From Ancylothrix sp. D3o (GTDB lineage: Bacteria; Cyanobacteriota; Cyanobacteriia; Cyanobacteriales; Oscillatoriaceae): a stretch of 64,000 nt of DNA. A model generated the notes under the pieces. That model was given only the letters and a program-made list of their open reading frames with translations, searched no databases and was not told the origin of the DNA. Position 1 is the stretch's first letter; the number at the start of each line of letters is the position of its first letter. The position numbers and the translations under genes were made by a program. Of the stretch, positions 1 through 7,647 are shown piece after piece. Location of the stretch: positions 558,001 to 622,000 of the forward strand of contig NZ_JAMXEX010000001.1 in the NCBI RefSeq assembly GCF_025370775.1, written 5' to 3'.

Positions 1-773
1 TCATCCTGCTGTCTGGGATTGATCGGCTGATAATCCACATATTCATCAGAGGAAGACGTTTCTGAAGGTGCCGGTGGCCGGCGGCGTTCATCTTCTGGGG
101 GACGTCGGCGTTTGGGCCGGTTTGGGTCTACCGGTTTGCGGTTGGCCGGTCGGGACGTTGAGGTGGGAGGTTCTTCTGTCTCTACAGTGCCATCCCATTC
201 ATCATAACGGTTAGAGTTGGGGCGAGGCTCTGTGGAACGGGGTTTACGCTTGCGGGAAGTTTCCTCGGTGCCATAGCGATCATCGCTGCTGCGGGGTTTA
301 GCCGACTTTGGCCGACGCGGTTCTTCATCTTCATAATAAGCCTCGCCGGCCCGACGAGAACGACCTTCCTCTCTACCTCGGATGCGGGGTCTTTCGCCCA
401 TATCTTCTTCTGGTTCTAGGCGTTCGAGTTCAGCATCTACATAACTGTACACTTTGCTGACCGGCCTCTCATCATCAACAATTCGTGTGTTTCGCTTGGC
501 TTGCTCGGTTGCTACGCCCCGGAGACGGACACTTTCCACGCCAAAAAAAATAGCTGAACCGCCCAGCAAAAACTGACCGAATTGTAAAATCGGGTCTTGA
601 CGCCAGCCTTGAAAAAACAAAATCCCGCCGCAGAGTAAACCCACAGCGGCAAAAAAGATATCGTGATCTCTCGCCAAACGTGGCTGCACAGAACGCAAAA
701 AATAGAGTCCAGCCCCAGCCACCGCTAGGCTAATGCCCAGCAAACTGCTCCAGTTAAAGTAAACGTTTACCAT
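1..773 (-). CDS. ycf66: Ycf66 family protein (C-terminus cut by window edge)
   Basis: This gene has no start or stop in the supplied ORF list; I translated it from the minus strand. It starts at ATG 773 after a GGGAG ribosome binding site and runs out of the window after 257 codons. The first ~90 residues hold about three hydrophobic segments (beginning MVNVYFNWSSLLGISLAVAG). The rest is a long, charged, Arg/Pro/Glu-rich tail. This is the layout of the Ycf66 family, a cyanobacterial/plastid membrane protein of unknown function. It lies downstream of psbX on the same strand, a neighbourhood I remember as common in cyanobacteria. Family call is firm; function unknown. Confidence 0.85.
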   Translation of the reverse strand, partial: MVNVYFNWSSLLGISLAVAGAGLYFLRSVQPRLARDHDIFFAAVGLLCGGILFFQGWRQDPILQFGQFLLGGSAIFFGVESVRLRGVATEQAKRNTRIVDDERPVSKVYSYVDAELERLEPEEDMGERPRIRGREEGRSRRAGEAYYEDEEPRRPKSAKPRSSDDRYGTEETSRKRKPRSTEPRPNSNRYDEWDGTVETEEPPTSTSRPANRKPVDPNRPKRRRPPEDERRRPPAPSETSSSDEYVDYQPINPRQQD

Positions 774-927
774 TGTTTCAACTCCCGTGTCAGTTTTATA
801 TTAACGAGTTCAGTCTAAAATCTGCACCTAGATTTGGTTCTGTTTAAATTTCAGCAACTTGGGGGTTGCAGCCACCGGCTGACACGCGCTGTAGGACTTG
901 CATAAAGGTTAACACCAACAATAATTA

Positions 928-988
928 AACCTCAGTTAGTGGGTAGGGGGCAGCTTTGATGTTGATGCCCCTTCCTTAAACTGAGGTT
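928..988 (-). terminator. Hairpin downstream of psbX
   Basis: Inverted repeat AACCTCAGTT / AACTGAGGTT at the outer ends with GGGGCA / TGCCCC inside, about 20 bases downstream of the psbX stop. There is no clean T-run after it on the minus strand, so it may act as an mRNA 3'-end stabiliser as much as a terminator. Confidence 0.55.
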
Positions 989-1009
989 GGCAATTGCCAT
1001 CTAGGCTGC

Positions 1010-1129
1010 TTATACGCGCTTGATTTTATCCTTTTGGCTGATGAAGATCAGACCGATGGTGGCTGGGACGAGCACAATTACGGTACCCAATAACAAGCTC
1101 CACAAAAAGTTAGCGAGGGATGGTGTCAT
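1010..1129 (-). CDS. psbX: Photosystem II protein PsbX
   Basis: A 39-residue protein, too short for most gene callers, read from the minus strand. It begins [16 protein letters not shown], continues with one transmembrane helix, and ends [11 protein letters not shown]. Length, the [11 protein letters not shown] start and the SQKDKI end match cyanobacterial PsbX, a single-span subunit at the periphery of the photosystem II core near the QB side. No Shine-Dalgarno is visible before the ATG. Its neighbours are ycf66 downstream on the same strand and ycf19 divergent. Confidence 0.95.
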   Translation of the reverse strand: MTPSLANFLWSLLLGTVIVLVPATIGLIFISQKDKIKRV

Positions 1130-1405
1130 GGCTTTTGGTTTTGTTTTTACAACAATTTGTTTAGTCTTAATTTTAAGCACAGGTGCCTTTTTTGAGAAGC
1201 CTCTTTACCAGGAACTTGTTTGCTATTCCCGCTCGACCGTTTTTGCCGAAACCTCTCCAGTTTAATTCTGTTAATCGTTTTAAATGCTGGCTTTGCTTTG
1301 TTTTGGCTGTTCGGTCTTCTTCTTCCCCACCACCGCACCGGCCCTCAGAAAAGATACAATCAAACATGAAAGCCCGTAACAAATCTTAAAAAATTTTCCC
1401 CTGAC

Positions 1406-1693
1406 ATGATGAGTGCTGCAACAATAGCTACCTGGGTGGTTGGCCCCTTTTTGGGTGTAATGACTTTTTTGTTTATTTTTCGCATCGTCCTCACCTGGTA
1501 TCCCCAAGCCGAGTTAAATAAATTTCCCTTTAACCTGGTCGCTTGGCCCACTGAGCCGTTTTTATTCCCAACTCGTAAAATTATTCCTCCCCTTGGCGGT
1601 GTAGACATTTCTCCGATTATCTGGGTAGGAATTTTTAGCTTACTGCGTGAAATTTTAGTAGGTCAACAAGGCTTATTCACCATGTTGGGATAA
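1406..1693 (+). CDS. ycf19: YggT/Ycf19 family membrane protein
   Basis: A 95-residue protein with two hydrophobic stretches (residues ~8-28 and ~70-90) around the YggT signature: RIVLTWYPQ, then NLVAWPTEPFLFPTRKIIPP. Plastid and cyanobacterial members are called Ycf19; they have been linked to thylakoid/nucleoid organisation, but the molecular role is unsettled. The start may be either of two adjacent ATGs (1406, 1409). It is divergent from psbX and convergent with accC. The 276-base gap to psbX should carry both promoters. Confidence 0.85.
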   Translation: MMSAATIATWVVGPFLGVMTFLFIFRIVLTWYPQAELNKFPFNLVAWPTEPFLFPTRKIIPPLGGVDISPIIWVGIFSLLREILVGQQGLFTMLG

Positions 1694-1735
1694 CTAACTC
1701 AATTGCCCTAAAAAATCCGAAGCTAGACAAATAAA

Positions 1736-1748
1736 GGGGCCGTGCCCC
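1736..1748. terminator. Short GC hairpin between ycf19 and accC
   Basis: GGGGC-cgt-GCCCC lies between two convergent genes (stops at 1693 and 1776). It could terminate either transcript, but the stem is short and there is no T-run. Confidence 0.35.
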
Positions 1749-1775
1749 CCGCCGGCCCTAAAAATTCCCAATTAC

Positions 1776-3122
1776 TTATTTCCCCATCATTTGCTCAACA
1801 AAATTGGTATAAACATCCCCTTCCAAAAAAGCAGGATTCTCCAGAATTTTTTGATGAAAAGAAAGAGTTGTAGGGAGGCCGGTGATCGCACACTCCCGCA
1901 AAGCCCGTTTCATGCGCCGAATCGCACCGGCCCGATCAGGAGCCCATACAATTATTTTGCCTATTAACGAATCATAATAAGGCGGAATTTCATAATCAGT
2001 ATAAACATGAGAATCCATGCGAACCCCTGTACCACCGGGGGGTAAAAAGCCGGTGATTCTACCCGGAGAAGGGCGAAAATTGTGGTCGGGATCTTCAGCA
2101 TTAATCCGGCATTCAATCGAATGCCCTTGCAATTTAACTTGATTTTGAGACAGTTTCAGTTTTTCTCCCGCCGCAATGCGAATTTGCTCAGCAATCAAAT
2201 CTAAACCTGTAATCATTTCTGTTACAGGATGTTCAACTTGGATGCGGGTGTTCATTTCCATAAAATAGAAATTACCGTAACGATCCACCAAAAACTCAAC
2301 CGTACCGGCGCCGGTGTAATTAATTGCTTTGGCAGCCTTCACCGCAGCCTTTCCCATTTTTTCCCGCAAATGGGGAGTTAAAATTGGACTTGGGGCTTCT
2401 TCAAGTAATTTTTGGTGCCGCCGCTGAATTGAACACTCCCTCTCGCCCAAGTGAATTACATTTCCATAACTATCTGCCAAAATTTGAAATTCAATATGGC
2501 GGGGACGTTCAATAAATTTTTCAATATAAACGCCCGGATTACCAAAAGCTGCTTCTGCCTCACCTTGGGCTGCGGCAAAGAGTTTAGGCAATTCAGAACT
2601 TTCTTTTACCAGGCGCATCCCCCGTCCACCACCGCCGGCAGTAGCTTTAATCATCACGGGATAGCCAATTTTGCCAGCAATTTCTAGGGCTTCCTTTTCA
2701 TCAGTAAGCAAGCCTTCACTACCGGGTACTGTAGGAACACCTACCCGTTTCATCGTGTCCTTAGCCGTTGATTTATCGCCCATTGAGCGCATCGCATCGG
2801 GAGACGGGCCAATAAAAGTAATTTGATGATCGGCGCAAATTTCCGCAAAACGGGCATTTTCTGCCAAAAATCCGTACCCTGGATGAATGGCTGTAGCGTT
2901 GCGGGTCAGGGCGGCGGCGATGATATTGGGAATATTAAGATAACTTTTGCTGCTGGGGGGTTCGCCAATACAAACCGCTTCGTCTGCGAGTTGGACGTGC
3001 AAAGCGTTACGGTCTACGGTGGAGTGGACAGCTACGGTGGAAATGCCCATTTCTTCACAGGTTCGGAGAATTCGGAGGGCAATTTCTCCTCGGTTGGCGA
3101 TGAGAATTTTGGAAAATTGCAT
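1776..3122 (-). CDS. accC: Acetyl-CoA carboxylase, biotin carboxylase subunit AccC
   Basis: 448 residues, the usual length. AccC carboxylates the biotin on BCCP using ATP and bicarbonate, the first half-reaction of acetyl-CoA carboxylase in fatty-acid synthesis. The N-terminal domain starts [18 protein letters not shown]. The ATP-grasp glycine loop is [10 protein letters not shown], the signature [13 protein letters not shown] follows, and [16 protein letters not shown] holds the catalytic Glu and Arg residues. The protein ends cleanly after the C-terminal BC domain. It is monocistronic here and convergent with ycf19; accB, accA and accD are not in the window. Confidence 0.97.
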   Translation of the reverse strand: MQFSKILIANRGEIALRILRTCEEMGISTVAVHSTVDRNALHVQLADEAVCIGEPPSSKSYLNIPNIIAAALTRNATAIHPGYGFLAENARFAEICADHQITFIGPSPDAMRSMGDKSTAKDTMKRVGVPTVPGSEGLLTDEKEALEIAGKIGYPVMIKATAGGGGRGMRLVKESSELPKLFAAAQGEAEAAFGNPGVYIEKFIERPRHIEFQILADSYGNVIHLGERECSIQRRHQKLLEEAPSPILTPHLREKMGKAAVKAAKAINYTGAGTVEFLVDRYGNFYFMEMNTRIQVEHPVTEMITGLDLIAEQIRIAAGEKLKLSQNQVKLQGHSIECRINAEDPDHNFRPSPGRITGFLPPGGTGVRMDSHVYTDYEIPPYYDSLIGKIIVWAPDRAGAIRRMKRALRECAITGLPTTLSFHQKILENPAFLEGDVYTNFVEQMMGK

Positions 3123-3293
3123 CGGGGAGCTAGGGGTTTTCTCTGGGTTCGGTGATGTTGGGATGCCAAATCATTAATCCTACCATGTGGGGTATCTTTG
3201 GTTGGATTTGGGGAGGCGTGTGATTTTTTTTGAAATTTTTTCGTCACAGGTACTTGCTTTTATTTATAGGCTTGTGTAATATAGGAATTCCTT

Positions 3294-3373
3294 GCGGATG
3301 TGGCGGAATTGGTATACGCGCACGTTTGAGGGGCGTGTGGGCAACCTTGCGAGTTCGAGTCTCGCCATCCGCA
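3294..3373 (+). tRNA. trnL-GAG: tRNA-Leu (anticodon GAG)
   Basis: 80-nt class II tRNA. The acceptor stem GCGGATG pairs with CATCCGC, with discriminator A at 3373. The D-loop is GAATTGGTATAC. The anticodon stem CACGT/GCGTG encloses the loop TTGAGGG, giving anticodon GAG (reads CTC/CTT). A short variable arm and the T-loop GTTCGAGTC follow. CCA is not encoded. Confidence 0.95.
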
Positions 3374-3376
3374 TTC

Positions 3377-3413
3377 AAAAAGAGAGGCGCTGCTTTTGGC
3401 AGTGTCTCTTTTT
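3377..3413 (+). terminator. Rho-independent terminator of tRNA-Leu
   Basis: AAAAAGAGA pairs with TCTCTTTTT around an imperfect GCGCTGC/GGCAGT inner stem, followed by more T-rich sequence. It begins four bases after the tRNA 3' end. Confidence 0.8.
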
Positions 3414-3445
3414 GATTTTTGAATGATTTTGGGGTGCCGGTGGAT

Positions 3446-3526
3446 TGTGCCTTAGATCACAGATCGGCGGGGATGTCATCACCCTAAAGACGGAAAATTA
3501 TCACGGTTTCAGGCTAATGGTGTCAC
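3446..3526 (+). promoter_or_regulatory. CRP-like site plus four TCAC boxes at exact 22-bp spacing
   Basis: TCAC occurs at 3457, 3479, 3501 and 3523, a constant period of 22 bases (two helical turns). The most distal box completes TGTGC-N6-TCACA (3446-3461), close to the CRP/SYCRP1 palindrome TGTGA-N6-TCACA. The last box is 58 bases before the ATG of the small gene at 3581. A -10-like TATAGA at 3554-3559 would place that box near -41.5. The same arrangement precedes the paralogue at 56617. Box positions are direct observation; the activator role and promoter are inference. Confidence 0.65.
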
Positions 3527-3580
3527 TTTCTAAACTTGGTAAATCAGAGATTATATAGATGTCGAGTTCAAACAAACCTC

Positions 3581-3796
3581 ATGCCTCAAATGATTCTTCT
3601 CCCCGGTGCCGTTTCTGAAATTTTTGCCAGCGTTACAGAAACTCAACAACTCACTCACGCTGACCGTTATGGCCTCCTGGCTGCTTTGATTGATGAGTCT
3701 ATCCCTGAAGAAGACTTGACAGCGATTGACCGGATGTTGCGTTCTTTGCGTCGCGGTCGCATAAATGTGGTTAATGAAATTTCTTCTGTTCGTTAG
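3581..3796 (+). CDS. Small conserved cyanobacterial protein, copy 1 (paralogue of 56617)
   Basis: 71 residues beginning MPQMILLPGAVSEIF. I chose ATG 3581 over the upstream ATG 3536 because homology with the copy at 56617 begins here and the leader is shared base by base up to this codon. The centre holds ADRYGLLAALIDES and the C-terminus is basic (DRMLRSLRRGRINVVNE). It looks all-helical and soluble, with no signal or membrane segment. I know the family as a recurrent small cyanobacterial hypothetical protein but know no function. The basic tail could bind nucleic acid or a partner protein; that is a guess. Confidence 0.85.
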   Translation: MPQMILLPGAVSEIFASVTETQQLTHADRYGLLAALIDESIPEEDLTAIDRMLRSLRRGRINVVNEISSVR

Positions 3797-3945
3797 GTGT
3801 TTTTAATTTTATGTTATTAGGTTTTATTAAATTTTTTGAGATGGTTATCTAGGTTTTAGGGGTGCAAGGAAGATTTTTAACAGAATCCTTAGCTGCCCTG
3901 GAATATAGATAGATAAGATTTTTTTGTTGTATTGAGGTTTATTTA

Positions 3946-3978
3946 GGTTGGTTCTCTGGCTTGAGAACCAACCTTTTT
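3946..3978 (+). terminator. Strong rho-independent terminator
   Basis: Perfect 11-bp stem GGTTGGTTCTC / GAGAACCAACC with a 6-base loop followed by TTTTT. It ends the transcript of the small gene at 3581, 150 bases past its stop; the spacer holds no ORF I can support. Confidence 0.85.
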
Positions 3979-4047
3979 ATTTGTTTGAGGAGGAGGGCGA
4001 TTTATTTAGGTTGTTTAAATAACCGGCCCCTATTAATCCCGTGTTAG

Positions 4048-5448
4048 TTATTCGGCTGCTTCACCACCAACTACGACGTTACGAATGCGGAGACTTGGGC
4101 CGGCACAACCCACCGCCAAACCACTTTGGCCGCCTTTACCACATCCGCCAGACTCATCCCAATAGAAATCATCGCCGATGGCTTCGATATCTGCGAGAGT
4201 GCTAAAAACATTGCCAGAAAGAGTGACATCGCGCACCGGCTCTTGTAGTTCGCCATTGCGAATCATCCAGGCTTCACCGGCACTAAACGTAAACATCTCA
4301 CCGTTCGTCATTCCGCCTAACCAATTGCGAGCATAAACACCTTCTTTGATATCGCTAAATAAATCTTTTACCGGCGTGTTTCCAGGCTGAATCCAGGTGT
4401 TTGTCATCCGCACAAGGGGAGGATAATGATAATTTAAACAGCGAGCATTGCCTGTTGCTTCTTCTCCTAATTTGCCGGCGGTTTCTCGTGAGTGTAACCG
4501 GCCCACAAGAACACCATCTTTAATCAATTGCGTTGTCGTGGCCGGTGTACCTTCGTCGTCATAAAAATAACTGCCGCGATGGCCTTCAGGAGCAGCACCA
4601 TCAAAAATTTGCAAGTCTTTGGGGCCAAAAGCCCGCCCCAAGGTCATTACTTCTAATAAGTCTGGATTTTCATAAGCCATGTCAGCTTCCGAAAGATGAC
4701 CAAAGGCTTCGTGAACAAACAGACCGCTTAAAATTGGGTCAATGACGACAGTGTAGGTGTTGCCTTTGACCGGCGGTAAGCTGAGGGCAGTAACGGCTCG
4801 CTCGGCAGCGCTGCGGACTTGGGAATCGAGGGTTGTGAGGTCTTCGTAGGCTTTGCGTGAGCCGGTGGTTTCCCGTCCGGTTTGAACGGTGCTACCGTCT
4901 CTAGCTGTGGCTGCAAAACGCATTTCCATGTCTACCCAAGATTGCTCTAAAATCGTGCCTTCGGATGTGACAAGGATGATGCGCTGGGCGCTGTCGCCGT
5001 AGCGGACTGAGGTAGTGGTAATTTTTGGGTGTACACTTCGCAATATGCCGGCGTAGTGTTCTGTGAGCGCTTTTTTGTCGGCTAAGGGTATGTTTCTGGG
5101 ATCGGTGCCGGTGACGGGCACTTGGCAGATCGCTTGCACGGCTTTGATGGGTGCGAGGAGGGTTTCTTCTTCTCCGACTAGACGAGCTTGGGTTATGGCT
5201 TCTTCGATTCTTTGGGCTAAATTTCCTAAATGGTTAAAGCTGGCAAACCCCCACCCACCTTTGTAGGCAGCGCGAATTTGTCCGCCGATAGAGATACCTT
5301 GGCTGAGGGTTTCAATTTTTTCTCCCCGCAATAGGATATCGGTTCCATCGGATTCTTCGAGACGAATTGCTAAGTAATCTACACGCGATTTATAGCGGTC
5401 TACCAAGTCTGACAGTAAGGTTTTGACATCAGCAAGCAAGCTAGGCAT
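4048..5448 (-). CDS. tldD: TldD-type metalloprotease
   Basis: 466 residues, typical for TldD. The zinc motif HEAFGHLSEAD (HExxxH) sits near residue 242. GRAFGPKDLQIFDG and the C-terminal GGCGKGGQSGLAVGCAGPSL are characteristic of the family. In E. coli TldD pairs with TldE/PmbA in a heteromeric protease that processes unfolded peptides (microcin B17, CcdA). The TldE partner is not in this window, although cyanobacteria usually encode both. It is a single gene followed downstream by the terminator of the small gene at 3581. Confidence 0.93.
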   Translation of the reverse strand: MPSLLADVKTLLSDLVDRYKSRVDYLAIRLEESDGTDILLRGEKIETLSQGISIGGQIRAAYKGGWGFASFNHLGNLAQRIEEAITQARLVGEEETLLAPIKAVQAICQVPVTGTDPRNIPLADKKALTEHYAGILRSVHPKITTTSVRYGDSAQRIILVTSEGTILEQSWVDMEMRFAATARDGSTVQTGRETTGSRKAYEDLTTLDSQVRSAAERAVTALSLPPVKGNTYTVVIDPILSGLFVHEAFGHLSEADMAYENPDLLEVMTLGRAFGPKDLQIFDGAAPEGHRGSYFYDDEGTPATTTQLIKDGVLVGRLHSRETAGKLGEEATGNARCLNYHYPPLVRMTNTWIQPGNTPVKDLFSDIKEGVYARNWLGGMTNGEMFTFSAGEAWMIRNGELQEPVRDVTLSGNVFSTLADIEAIGDDFYWDESGGCGKGGQSGLAVGCAGPSLRIRNVVVGGEAAE

Positions 5449-5879
5449 GGGTTAGGGGAGTGCTTAATGAACTATTTTTATTTTGACAATTCTTTAATTG
5501 TCTTTTATTTTTTGACATCCTCACGCCTGCTAAAGCCGGGCGTGGTTCTTGACGCTTGATTGAATGATGAGTTTTAAATAAAGTTACAACAGCCTGAAAC
5601 TCTCTCCTATATTTAGCTTGGCGGGATTTTTGCCAAAATGTGAGCTATGGTACACATTTTTTTTAAGCACTCTGGTAGGAGGTGGTAGGGGCTGAAAACC
5701 TGTTTTTTCGGGCGCAGGAAATCAAAAACTAATGTTGCCCTGGTGGGCCGGTTGGGGAATTTTTAACCTAGAGTGGGACATTGCGACTGGTTAGTTCGGT
5801 TCCTTCACAGCTTTGAAAGACAAATCCAGATAGGCTGGAGAGTGAAAATAGTTAATAACTGTATATAGTTGCAAAAGCA
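5449..5879. other. 431-bp intergenic region between divergent tldD and a kinase gene
   Basis: This region holds an IS200/IS605-type end (annotated separately at 5512-5552). The rest is AT-rich sequence that should carry the promoters of tldD (minus) and the 5880 kinase (plus). I see no ORF and no clear -10/-35 pair. Confidence 0.5.
5512..5552 (-). mobile_element. Orphan IS200/IS605-type subterminal hairpin
   Basis: TTGACATCCTC followed by the imperfect hairpin CACGCC-TGCTAAAGCC-GGGCGTG and TTCTTGACGC has the layout of right ends of IS200/IS605 (tnpB-bearing) elements in cyanobacteria. The element body would lie on the minus strand at higher coordinates, but no TnpA or TnpB sequence is present. 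It is read as a remnant. The family assignment rests on remembered end sequences. Confidence 0.45.
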
Positions 5880-7586
5880 ATGAATTTGACAGTGTTTAAA
5901 AACAGTTCTGCGACGGGTGGCGATTTGATGAGGGGGAGCGATGCTGAGCCAAAATGGTTTTTACCTACCCTCGCTGATGTGTTTGCTCTCACTCAACCAG
6001 AGTCGGGCTTGCATACACCGGCTTTTGGGGAAACTATTTCTACCGACCGGTTAGGGTCTAAAAATCGCAATGACATTCTTTTTCGTTCAGCGGTTGTGGC
6101 GCTTGAGTCGCTGTTGATAGAAATGCGAGGCCGGCTATCTGGGGATGAAGCATCTCAAGCTTTGATACTTTCTGGGCCGGTGCCGGTGTTAAGCCATCCC
6201 GATATTATTTCTTCTCTGAATATTTGGGCATTTTCTGGCGACCCGCTTAATCCGTCTGTGTGGTTGCTCGAAAAACCTGTAGGCAGCGGTTCAGGCACAT
6301 CGATGCCAGCCAGAAACATCTTTGATACACCGGCTCCGACATTACCAATGTTAAGCGAGTCAAATCAAAAAACCGCAAGTAAACCCCTATCCTCGCAAGT
6401 AGTCCCCTTGCTTTTAGATGACCCCTTAAGCAATGAGCAATTTTGTGTATGCTTAACGGAAAAATTTAGTTTAGTATTCACAGCCAAACAAGGGACAAAT
6501 TTTCAATTTTCCTTTGACCCTGAAGTAGTATCCGAAACGTTAAGGGTGTTGCGTCCTCGCGTCTTATTGACCGGCGGCCAAGAGCAGTTAAAAGTATTAG
6601 ATGCAGCGGTTGCCAAAGTCAGGCCAACTGTTCCTGATTATAAAATTGTAATGCGGTTTAGTCAGATAATATTAAATAATATTCCCGAAAGACAAGAAAC
6701 GGCACCGAACCGAAAAAAATGCGTGCATTTATTACCGGCTTCTGTACAAGAAAGCGAACTGATTGAACCGGCATTAAACAATCTCGAAGAGAAATTAGCG
6801 GATAATCTTAAATTTGAATTAAAACCCAAAAAACATTTAAGCAAAGAAGTTATAGAACGTTTAGCGGCTGGCAATGAAAAACAATTAAAACAAGAAAAAC
6901 CAGCCGCCGACTTAGAATTACTGCAAGCAATTTTTCACGAAGTTCGCACGCCTTTAACAACGATTCGGACTTTAACGCGGTTATTATTAAAACGGCAGAG
7001 TTTAGATGCGGATGTTATTAAACGCTTGCAAATGATCGACCGAGAATGTACGGAACAGATAGATCGTTTTAATCTAATTTTTAAAGCCGTAGAAATTGAA
7101 ACCTCCCAAACAAAACGAACCCCTGTACAGCTAACTTCAACTTCCCTAGCTGAAGTATTTAATAGCTGCATTCCCCGCTGGCAAAAACAAGCAGCAAGAA
7201 GGAACCTAACTTTAGACATCATTTTACCCCGTACCTTACCGCCGGTTGTCAGCGATCCAACGATGCTGGATCAAGTGCTGACAGGAGCAATAGAAAACTT
7301 TACCGCAACTCAACCAACCTCTGCTCATATCAGAGTATTAGTAACTCTAGCAGGCGCTCAACTAAAACTTCAACTGCAATCAGAACTAGCAGAAAATGAA
7401 CCGACGACGACAAATTCGCCGTTGAAATCTTTGGGTCAACTCTTAATGTTTCAACCAGAAACCGGCAACCTTTCTCTTAATTTAGATGTCACAAAAAATT
7501 TATTTCAAGCATTAGGAGGCAAACTAATTGTCCGCCAAAAACCCCAACAAGGAGACACCCTAACCATATTCTTACCCATAGAATAA
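5880..7586 (+). CDS. Histidine-kinase-like protein with intact H-box and degenerate ATPase domain
   Basis: 568 residues, soluble. The N-terminal ~330 residues are not a domain I recognise; PKWFLPTLADVF near residue 26 looks like a conserved start and appears without a membrane segment. The HisKA-type helix carries IFHEVRTPLTTIRTL with His353 at the phosphorylation position. The following ATPase region is badly eroded: the N-box reads LTGAIENFTA (first Asn lost), and the DxGxG and GxGLG loops are absent, with TGNLSLNLDV where the second would be. It should therefore accept phosphate but not bind ATP normally. It faces a kinase-like gene at 7648 with the opposite defect. The start could also be an internal ATG at 5931. 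Confidence 0.75.
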   Translation: MNLTVFKNSSATGGDLMRGSDAEPKWFLPTLADVFALTQPESGLHTPAFGETISTDRLGSKNRNDILFRSAVVALESLLIEMRGRLSGDEASQALILSGPVPVLSHPDIISSLNIWAFSGDPLNPSVWLLEKPVGSGSGTSMPARNIFDTPAPTLPMLSESNQKTASKPLSSQVVPLLLDDPLSNEQFCVCLTEKFSLVFTAKQGTNFQFSFDPEVVSETLRVLRPRVLLTGGQEQLKVLDAAVAKVRPTVPDYKIVMRFSQIILNNIPERQETAPNRKKCVHLLPASVQESELIEPALNNLEEKLADNLKFELKPKKHLSKEVIERLAAGNEKQLKQEKPAADLELLQAIFHEVRTPLTTIRTLTRLLLKRQSLDADVIKRLQMIDRECTEQIDRFNLIFKAVEIETSQTKRTPVQLTSTSLAEVFNSCIPRWQKQAARRNLTLDIILPRTLPPVVSDPTMLDQVLTGAIENFTATQPTSAHIRVLVTLAGAQLKLQLQSELAENEPTTTNSPLKSLGQLLMFQPETGNLSLNLDVTKNLFQALGGKLIVRQKPQQGDTLTIFLPIE

Positions 7587-7647
7587 AGTAGCCCTGTGGG
7601 CCTATTTTGTACACAGTTCTGTCTCTTTTGAGAAAAAAAACGTTTTT
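7587..7647. terminator. Convergent intergenic with small hairpin
   Basis: TAGCCC-TGT-GGGCCTA, just after the stop at 7586, is followed by TTTT on the plus strand. It probably separates the two convergent kinase-like genes. Confidence 0.4.

Noticed and set aside
3457-3526. A CRISPR-like array suggested by the regular 22-bp TCAC spacing
   Set aside because: Only four bases recur, the intervals are not separated by long identical repeats, and the phase is fixed to a gene start; no cas genes are near.
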